From assembly GCF_003265705.1 (NCBI RefSeq), contig NW_020312867.1:8433470-8497469 (forward strand): 64,000 bases of DNA. The letters are read 5' to 3'. The stretch is from Callorhinus ursinus (taxonomy: Eukaryota; Chordata; Mammalia; Carnivora; Otariidae). Both the position numbers and the translations under genes were made by a program. The notes under the pieces are model-generated. The model saw only the letters and a program-made list of their open reading frames with translations, was not told where the DNA came from and did no database searches. Positions 55,897 to 64,000 of the stretch are shown piece by piece (position 1 is the stretch's first letter; each line of letters starts with the position of its first letter).

Positions 55897-58540
55897 TGCA
55901 TTTAGGCCACTAGTTTGAATGTATGAAGTACTCTGCAAGGTCAAATTAAACCTGTTTGCATCTGGCCTGCGAGCCACCAGTTCCAATCTCTGGAGGAATC
56001 AGAGGTCTGTGTGGCCCACTTTAGGGAATGTGGGCTAGATACTGAGAGCAGTGGGGAACCACCAGGGGGCTCTAAGCAGGGGTAAGACATCCCAGGCTCA
56101 TGCAGAAGGGCCTACTGCCTGCCATCTGGATAACACAAGAGGAGGCAAGAACCATTGGAGGATTTTGTGGCACCTGCGGAGGGGCCGGAAGATGATGGCG
56201 GTCTGCACACAGCTTGGGGGTTACGGGTGGGATGTAAGAGAGAAGGGATTTGATGGCAAGTTAGAAGGAATGGTGTGTATGTGGTGGGGGAGGTGTGTGA
56301 AGGCAGCAGGTGCAGAGGAAGGAGAAGGAGCAATGATGGATGAGGATGACCTAGGCACCTGTGGGTCACTCACGGGAGATGCCCAGAGGATCTGGACCTG
56401 GGCAGGGCTGAAGTCCCATCACCCCTGGCGCAGCCCACTCAGTTCCCTGTGACCACTCCAGGCACCCCTTTATTGTGTACCCCTGCTCTGATAGCCTCCC
56501 ACCTTCCTAGGATGGAAACGAGCACCAGAGGTCCCGAATGTATTTCATTCACCTCTCAGTCTTGTTTCTTATTTTTTCAAATTTGAATTAGTGTCAACAT
56601 TTTAAAGTCTGGGAATAAAAAAAATTCTTCTCTTCTAATTTGTATTTAAAAAAGTCAAAATATTTGGCAATGCAAGACCAGGAGTTATGCACAGCAACAC
56701 CCAGTCCAGGCTGAGTTGCAGCCAGCCTCTTAGATGAGGCCGCCTGTGCTTTCTTGGTTCCCAAAGTACCTGGCCAGCGATTTACATCCCCTGCTTGGCC
56801 CTGGAGGCAGGCAGCTCCAGATCCTTGCCCTAGTCTGGTCTTTGCGGCAGAAATGATCATCCAAAGAGGACAGAGATTGTCCCATGGAGGAGAGGAAGAC
56901 TGGTTCTGACCTCCTTTAGACCAGCTGGGGTAATAAACCCCTTTGCCTGTGGCCTCCCCCACTGTGCACACACTCTGGGAGATTTTTCTCTTGGGACAGT
57001 CCTCAGCAGGTACCATTCACCAAGAACAAGCCCTGTTACCAGGATCATGCATGAAGAGCTTATGTGAAAATGAGAGGCCACCCCTGCCCTGCTTTTTCTA
57101 ACACTGAAGCAGCACAGCAGTTATATTTTTAGTGGCTGCCCCCTGGGAGAGCAGAACCAGAGATCCACTTCCTAGAAATCACTCCCAGGCCAGGACCACA
57201 CACTTCCTCTGTATCTGGGACCTTCACCACCTCCACCTTCGGTGAGTCCCAACTCAGTTTCAGGCTCTGGGCGGAATGAGGAAACAGGTATTCCCCTGCC
57301 TTTTAACATGTATGGTCTAGTGGGGAATGGCTCCCAGCCAGCAAATAGGCTGTGCCTCATTCAATCACCTGTCTATCCACTCATAGCATGAGTATCTACC
57401 GTGCACGAGGGACCCTGGACCTATTTTAGTCATCCTGAGCCATCTGCTTGGCACACCACCCTTCCCTGCGTGGTGCTCTTTGAAGGTTTAGCTCAAAATC
57501 TATTTCTTGGGTTGCCTTTTTCAGGCTGTAGGACCCCCTGCTAGTTGGTTGGGTCTTCTTGTGTTCCTAACCCTGACTTGTGCTCTCTATTGTCAAGCTA
57601 TTTATCATATTACATGATTGACATCTGGGTATTTTCTCACACCGGACCCCGCCTCACAAGGGCAGGCAGGGGCCGTATCCCGTTGACCACACACTACACC
57701 TCCCCACCACAGCAACGGCAAACGTGCACGGTGGCAAAAATTGTTATTTGAATAAACAGTAGTTTTCCAAGAACAGACTGGAAATTTCTGCGGACATTTC
57801 TGGGTGTCATAAGACTGAGGGGACATTACTAACATTTAGGAAGCAGCGAACAGATATCTGTACTTCTTGGAACACGCAGAACGTTCACCACAACAAACTG
57901 TCCTCCCAAACCTTCACGTGGGCATAAAGCCTGCTTGTAACCTGTTTCATATACAAATACAGTACTTCCTGGTTTCAATATGCAATATGTTATCCAAACA
58001 CGCATATATCAGGTTAATCAAGGGAGGTTATACTTTGTTTTGTTCACCATTTTGGAAAATCAGTGTCAATCCTTCTCACCAGAGGTGAGTCACCAGAACA
58101 CGCCCATCTGTGCCTGCACTGTGGCTGTCGTACTAATTCCACACCTGTACACAAATACTTAGCCTTTGATTGGAGACGTCAAATACAAACTGTGGCAAAA
58201 TTCAGTTGAATACCGTCTTCTCTTAAATCCAAACTTACTCGGTTTGAGTTAGGTACAAACACGATCTGGTGTAATCCTCTTTCAGCTTTTGCAAAGTGAA
58301 GGGCATATTCTTCTACTATAAATTACTTTCATTGCCCGTGTTTTGCCTGTATAATAACGACAGGGCATCATGTTGGTTCACCCACCCGGAACCAACGTTC
58401 GGGACGAACCCGCCTCCTCCCTCAGTCTGTTTTCTCGCTTTGCGCAACCAGGCACAAAGTCCATGAATGCGGGAACCGCGCAATGCCCCACGGGTCGTAG
58501 AGCCTGTTCTTCACCCCAGGACTCAGTTTCCCTTCCTGTC
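55897..58540. other. Intergenic or 5' intronic DNA of SDCBP2
   Basis: No recognised coding exon. Short frames around 56.05-56.45 kb lack domains. SDCBP2 needs at least one upstream non-coding exon, which could lie here or at the 58.6 kb promoter; I could not fix it. A strong + strand donor (ACCAGAG|GTGAGT, 58084/58085) is noted without a matching exon. Confidence 0.4.
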
Positions 58541-58559
58541 GCACCGCTCAAAAATCGCC

Positions 58560-58765
58560 AAACTACTCCCACTCCGACACACCCTTCGCTCGGAACTCGG
58601 CCGGAAGTGACGTCTCCCGGTCGCTCCGGGCTACAGCACCTGCGCAGAGTCCCCGCCAGGCCGCTAGGGCGCGCTGCGGCGTCTAAAACGCATGCGTCCC
58701 ACCCACCCAGGCCTGCGCGCTGCTACGGATGGCTCCCAGGTTGCCCCGCGGCAGCAGGGTGAAAC
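58560..58765. promoter_or_regulatory. TATA-less CpG promoter, possibly bidirectional
   Basis: Contains a composite ETS/CRE site CCGGAAGTGACGT (58601-58613), NRF1-like palindromes (CCTGCGCAG near 58640, ACGCATGCGT near 58688, CCTGCGCGC near 58712), and AAACATGGCGACC at the start codon, which resembles a YY1 site. Such combinations are typical of housekeeping, often mitochondrial, gene promoters. It may also drive SDCBP2 on the - strand. In human, from memory, an antisense RNA (SDCBP2-AS1) starts in this area. Confidence 0.65.
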
Positions 58766-58879
58766 ATGGCGACCCTCTCGTCGGGCGGGTCGGTAGCTGG
58801 CTGGATTGCTAGACTCCACCAGGCCTCTCGCTTTCTCCAGGTGCCCCGGCTGGCTTTGTCACCCACAAAAAGAAGTCAG
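58766..58879 (+). CDS. Candidate first exon, mitochondrial-presequence-like
   Basis: ATG at 58766 in a good context (AAACATGGCG); 38 codons to a donor-like AGTCAG|GTAAAG (58879/58880), phase 0. The frame continues open in the intron, to 115 codons in all. The 38 residues contain six basic and no acidic residues, begin MATLSSGG and include WIARLHQASRFLQVPRLALS, an amphipathic Arg-rich stretch as in mitochondrial targeting presequences. The protein is not recognised and no second exon was found in the remaining 5 kb. It could be the first exon of an unnamed gene, a lncRNA exon (SDCBP2-AS1-like), or chance coding in a CpG island. Confidence 0.45.
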
Positions 58880-61800
58880 GTAAAGCAGCAGAGTAAGGGA
58901 TGGGAAGGCTCGATCGGGCCCCTTGTCCCCTCTTTACTGGACTGGAGGCCGCGCGGAACAAATCGAGCTTTAAAGCGGCGAGTATCCCCCCACGCCCCCG
59001 ACCCTAGAGGACCATTTACGGCTTCCAGAGGAGGGAGGGTACGGGTGATCCGCTCCCTGCTGGCTGATAAGATTCTGTTTCTAAGGCAGCCGTGGGAGGG
59101 AAGGAGGGTATAGACACGCCTGCGCTCCCCAATGCCTGTTGCTGGAATAGAAGCCCCTTCGCCCGGTAAGCTTTCCGAAGCGCTTTCAGTTCCTACCCAT
59201 TGTGACATCACTGACCCTCCCACTAGGTTTTGTTTTTGTTTGTTTGTTTGTTTGTTTTCTTTTTGCCTGGCCCCGACTTCTGACCAGGTGCTTAGCTGCA
59301 AGTGCCCCGCCCCCACTCTACGCGGGTTCACCCGGGGATCCCACCCGAGAGTAGCTGAGTGATTGAGCCCCGCTACCCAGAGTAGGGGTTTTGTGCCTGG
59401 CCAGGCAGATCACTTCCCAAAACAGAATTGGACCCACTGCTCTTTATGGGGGATTCAGGCAGTTAGGCTTACGGAGTGCAGGACAAAAGGCTAGGGTGAC
59501 CAGGAAAGCCTTCTGGAAGGAAGGGAGGAAGGAGGGTTCAGGAGAGTGGGTGTGGAATGTGCTACTACAGGGATAGGGAGGCCCGGACCCAAGAGTCCAG
59601 CTGTCTTCCGGATCTTTAACACCTCCCAGGTTATTCATACTGAACTCCTTTTTTCCTAGCATTGCTGCCCCTCTACAGCTGCCCTACCAAGCCCACCCCC
59701 TGGTCTGAGCCAGAAATCTAGGAGTTAACCTCAGCTTCTGCTCTTGAAGCCCTACCCAGCTCTTGCCCTCAGGATAAATCTCTAAACTTCAGCTTGGCAT
59801 TCAGATCTCCCTGACCTGATTCCTGGCACCATCTGCAGTCAACACCTCACTTTTCCACACTCACCCTACATTTCATTCATTCCAGACTGCCTGCTGACAC
59901 TAGAACTCAACACTCCTAGTTCATGCCTCCCTGCCTTTTCAGGTGCCTGTCCCTCTGTCTTGAATGACATTCACGCCTTCTCCCTCCCTCTCATTCATCT
60001 GGTGAACTCCTGTTCCCCCAATTCTGAGCTTTCCCCCAAATACCCACACTCACACACACTCTCAGAATTAGGCTGACCTCCCTTCTCTAGACCCCAGAAC
60101 CTCATATTCACCTATTCATCCTTCATTCCGCTCATGTTTATTATACACTTTTTGTGAGCCAGGTCTTCTGCATTCCCTAGGATTGAATTTCCTCTGTGTT
60201 TTTGTTTGCCTGTTGCCCTCCCCAGTGCTGAGGCCAGTGTCTGGCACAGGGCAGGAATCCAGTTACTCTTTCTTAAAGGAATGGGAAAGCAAGACACAGA
60301 AGGAAGAGAAAGCCCCAAAAAAAGTCCTTTGAAGAGAAACTCTGGGCCTAGAAAGGGAGAAAAAAACCCCACTGCCCTAATGAGGTAGATTAAAAGGCTG
60401 CTTCCTACAATCTGACAATGAAAGAGTTCCCTCAGCTCAGTGCTGGCTTCCTGCAATTAATTGGCTCCTGTGAAAGGAAAATAACCCATCTCTCTCAAAG
60501 GAATTTTCCTTTCCCCTGCACTTTACAGAATTTCCATCTCTGAACTTCTCTGTATTTTTTGATAAAAGCAGTAACACCACCCACAGCAATCCAGCAGTCA
60601 GGTCCTTGGAGATCAGCAGGGCTGAAAGGGGTCATCAGCTCCCATCTTTGGGTTTTGGAATGAGAACACTCCTTTGGAACACCTTGTTCCAAAGAGCTGA
60701 AACTGTGGGACTCCTACTTGTTCCTGTGGACAACTCATCCATCCTTCAGAAGACAGTGTGTGCGGGAGGGAAGCGTGGGTTAGAGTGTCAGAGGAATAGC
60801 TCCTGGAAGGCCACATTAGCCCAGGGATGTGATGTGGTGAGTTAGAAAGGAAGAGGCTGTTGCTAGGCCACCAGCATATACCCCCTTCTCTTCAGGGCTG
60901 TACTGCCTGCTGGAGAAAAGCTGGGAGCTTCTGTGGGGAATGCAGATGCTCCCGAATGCAGGCCCCTGAGGGGCAAAGTAGGAGCAAAACTTGGTAGGCA
61001 GGCAGGACTGGGTTTAGACTGCTGCCTCTAATTTGTGAAAGCAAGCATGGACAAGTCCCTTTTGAGTGTCATCTCTTCCTTTGTGATATGGGTAACAGTA
61101 CTTGCATCCCAGAGTTATCATGAAGATTTAAAGATCCTTAAAAAGAGAGAAGATATATATGGAGCTCACTTAGCACAGTACCTACCACTTAAAGGGCCTG
61201 CAGTCATCGTTAGCTGTTCATTCAGGACATTTACTGAGCGCCTAAGGCCCTGTGCTGTTCTAGGTACTGAGGCAGTGAGCAAGAGGAAAGTCTGTCCGTG
61301 AGGGTTTCTTTCTAGCTGGTTAGAGAAGTGTGTTTGCTGTGTTAGGTGGTAGGAAGTCATCGGGAGAAAGATAAAGCAGGAAGGAGGGTAGAGTGTTGAG
61401 AGGTCCAGAAGGGCCTCACTGCGGGTCAGGAGTGACGAGTGGCTTGTGTAAAAGTCTAGAGGGGTAGAGAAGAGCATCAGGGCTGAGGGCATGGCCACTG
61501 CGGCGGCCCTGAGGTGGGGGTGCCTCTTGTTTAGAGACCATCTGGCCGATGAGACTGGAGTCTTGTTCAGAGGGGGAGTAGTGGTGAGGTGGGATAGGAT
61601 GTGTGTGGGCCAGGTCCCCAGGGGGCCATGGCCAGCATTCGGCATTTACTCTGCTGAGATGGGAGCTACTGGAGAACGTTGAGCAGCAGAGTGACATGGT
61701 CCAGCTTACATTTTAACAGCCCCTCCCCTTTGGCTAACATTGGGAGAACAGACCAGAGGGGCAAGGGTGGACACAGGGAGCCCCGGGGAGCAGTGATGGT

Positions 61801-62860
61801 GATGGTGGTGTGAGAATTGTTATTAGTTTGGAAATCGAAAATGTAAAACAAAGAAAAACTCTTTAAAAACAAGAACAATTGTTTTCGTTAGTTCGGCGCC
61901 CCCTACGTAACTAGCCAGTCCAGCATCTTCCCCCGCAGAGCAGCTTCGCCTGAAGCTCCATTTTCTGCAGTGTGCAGGGGCACAGACTGTCCCCCTGAGT
62001 TCCATTGGCTCAGTCAGCACTCCCGACTGTGTGGGATGTTTCCAGTGTCCACACGAGGCAACCGGTTCTGAGAGAGGTCAAGCCACCGGCCACATTCCCC
62101 AGCAGATTTTTTTCTCGTGTACTTAGGGTAGTGGGTGGAAACCGCTGCGGGCAGAGACGTAACAGAAACTGAGGCATATACTCTCCATTCCCTGTGGAAA
62201 TCCACTCTGCATGGCCTTCCAAAGGTCCCCTTCAAGGAGCAGGGTGTGGGCCGCATCTCCTGAGCGCTGCCACAGGAGGTAACAAGGAGCCTGCGGCCCC
62301 CATGATGTCTGGATAAAGATCGCTCAGCCCTCAAACCTGACCCAGGGCAGGGGTCAGAGAAGGAGACCCCTGTTCATACTATGCCCCTAGAGGGAGGCAC
62401 CTTGAAAGAAAACTGCCTGGGAGGCCCCAGAAGGGTCAGGACCGGCCAGATGGCATAAGACCCAGCCTCACTAACCTGATTCCGGGTAATGTGGGCCCCA
62501 GCTCTTACCTGCCAGCTGGGTGCTGCCGAGCGTCCTCCGCCAGTCACTGCCGAGAGAGTCTGGAAGTGGGTGGCCCTTGTCCCAGCCAGGTTCCTGCTCT
62601 GGGAAGGGTGGTGCCCGCTCCCCAGTCAGCTGACTCACCCAGATGGACCTAGGTAAATGCCCTGTGAGTGTAGAAACAAAGCAAGTCACTGGGCCCAGAG
62701 GAGGCCTCGGGCCTTAGTCAAGATGTGGAGGTGGGGTTAGGGGCTTGCAGCCGCTGGTGAGAGGGGTGGGAACCAAGATTTCTTGACCTTGAGGATTTGG
62801 ATTGGACATCCAGTCCTGCTGAACATGAGGACAGTTTGAGGGGCATCCAGGGCCTTAAAA
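58880..62860. other. Intron-like or intergenic DNA
   Basis: A (TTTG)n tract lies at 59228-59257. An L2-like stretch occupies about 59740-60130 ('ctctgtcttgaatgacattc', 'tctggtgaactcctgttccc'). MIR/L2-like text lies at about 61020-61280 ('gtgatatgggtaacagtact', 'gaggcagtgagcaag'). No coding exon is recognised on either strand. Confidence 0.45.
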
Positions 62861-63091
62861 AATGGCCATAACTTGTGACCTAGCATTTCCCTTCTAGTAA
62901 TTTATTACGGTAAACAAATAGACATTGAAGTCCCAGAGCCCATAATAGGGAACTTAGAAATCCCCAGTGCCCATCTCTGGGGTCTGGCTAAACAAATCCA
63001 TATTTGTGGAAGATCACAAAGCTATTAATGTCGTTGAAGGAAAAATCACGAGGACAACTTCCCAAGACGTTGGCAAGATATTGAAAAATCA

Positions 63092-63292
63092 GGGCTCCTG
63101 GGTGGCTCAGTCATTAAGAGTCTGCCTTTGGCTCAGGTCATGATCCCAGGGTCCTGGGATCGAGCCCCGCATCGGGCTCCCTGCTCAGCGGGAAGCCTGC
63201 TTCTCCCTCTCCCACTCCCCCTGCTTGTGTTCCCTCTCTTGTGCTGTCTCTCTCTGTCAAATAAAGAAATAAAATCTTTAAAACAAAAAAAG
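63092..63292 (+). mobile_element. Carnivore SINE, sense
   Basis: GGGCTCCTGGGTGGCTCAGTC head, full CT-rich body and AAATAAAGAAATAAAATCTT tail. Target-site duplication ATTGAAAAATCA at 63080-63091 and 63293-63304. Confidence 0.95.
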
Positions 63293-63403
63293 ATTGAAAA
63301 ATCAAGATTGTGATTCTGATCTTCTGTTTGGCTTCATGTTTTGGAAAGTGGATATGTGTTGCAAAGAGTCTGAGGACATCTACTAAAGCACTGGAAGTCT
63401 GGG

Positions 63404-63561
63404 GGCGCCTGGGTGGCTCCGTCAGCTAAGTGTCCTACTTGATTTTGGCTCAGGTTGTCATCTCAGGGTCATGAGATTGAGCCCCGTGTTGGGCTCCGCA
63501 GTGGGCGTGCAACCTCAAGATTCTCCCTCTGCCCCTCCCCCCCTCAAAAAAATAAATAAAA
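63404..63561 (+). mobile_element. Carnivore SINE, sense, older subfamily
   Basis: GGGCGCCTGGGTGGCTCCGTC head; body 'gttgtcatctcagggtcatg' and 'ccccgtgttgggctccgcag'; tail AAAAAAATAAATAAAAT. Flanks ACTGGAAGTCTGG and GCTGAAAGTCTGG look like a mismatched target-site duplication. Shorter and more diverged than its neighbour. Confidence 0.85.
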
Positions 63562-64000
63562 TGCTGAAAGTCTGGATGTGTGTTCCACGGTGGTGGGGGT
63601 TGGGTTGGGTTCGGTTTGAAGTTAGTTTTTGCTTTGAGTGCTTACAGTTGTTCTAAGGGGGGAGCAAATTAAGTTTGTTTTAAAAAGTTCAGATTGGTTG
63701 TCTCCAGGGAGAGGAATAAGGGGCTGTGGTTCTGGGCCGGGAGGGGATTTGGTTATAGTACATATAGTACTGGTTTTGGTCCCTCTTAAATTTTGAATGT
63801 ATTACCTCTCCCCCAAAATAATCAAAAGTAAACAGAAAAGGTGAGGGGGGTTTCGTTTAGGTCCCGTGGGTTTGGTTGGGCAGAGGTGCCTGTCACACTT
63901 GGTGCCTGAGGTGGGACTGGGGACCTGTGTGCCAGGCAGTCCCAGGAGGAGTGACGCAGGGCACCCACCCAGGGCGGGGTGAGTATCAGGACTGCTCACG

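Larger units (their letters stand above)
62860..63830 (+). repeat. Old L1 3' region split by two SINEs
   Basis: Segments 62860-63091, 63305-63403 and 63562-63830 read as one degraded LINE ('gacctagcatttcccttcta', 'gaagatcacaaagctattaa'). Diverged and non-coding. Orientation is tentative. Confidence 0.45.

Noticed and set aside
59000..64000. FKBP1A, expected from human synteny beyond SDCBP2
   Set aside because: No sequence resembling its conserved FKBP exons was recognised in the window; it probably lies outside.

Overview
The window is a stretch of nuclear genome from a carnivoran mammal. The best clue is the many copies of a tRNA-derived SINE starting GGGGCGCCTGGGTGGCTCAG and ending in an AAATAAATAAA(A)TCTTT tail. 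Together with lineage-specific L1 3' ends, these suggest an arctoid carnivore (bear, seal or mustelid group) rather than dog or cat; the exact species is inference. Two spliced protein-coding genes can be read exon by exon and give the synteny of human 20p13. Syntaphilin (SNPH) is on the + strand and syntenin-2 (SDCBP2) is on the - strand. They are convergent, with about 1.8 kb between their poly(A) sites.

Layout. 1-3.7 kb holds old antisense L1, a nested younger L1 3' end, two SINEs in opposite orientation and a possible retrocopy tail. 4.9-5.65 kb is a CpG-rich block with two plausible non-coding exons and is my candidate for the distal SNPH promoter. 5.65-29.9 kb is mostly ancient MIR/L2/L1 debris with a few SINEs; I recognise no coding exon there. 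29.9-40.4 kb carries the four SNPH coding exons (494 codons, the human length) and a 1.9 kb 3' UTR. 40.5-40.93 kb is an unexplained CpG-rich block between the two 3' ends. 42.2-52.3 kb carries the eight SDCBP2 coding exons (287 codons), with L1 and SINE insertions in its introns. 52.67-55.88 kb is a young 5'-truncated L1 in the 5' region of SDCBP2, with an 831-codon open frame and a perfect 17-bp target-site duplication. 58.55-58.9 kb is a TATA-less, ETS/CRE- and NRF1-like CpG promoter. It is followed by a + strand ATG exon whose 38 residues look like a mitochondrial presequence; I cannot name this gene. 59-64 kb is repeat-rich non-coding DNA.

How the genes work: SNPH anchors mitochondria to microtubules in axons through a coiled coil and a C-terminal membrane anchor. 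SDCBP2 is a tandem-PDZ scaffold that binds membrane lipids and receptor tails. They are neighbours by synteny, with no evidence of a shared pathway. I found no bacterial-type operon, CRISPR, or autonomous novel system. The nearest thing to an undescribed unit is the 58.77 kb exon and its promoter.
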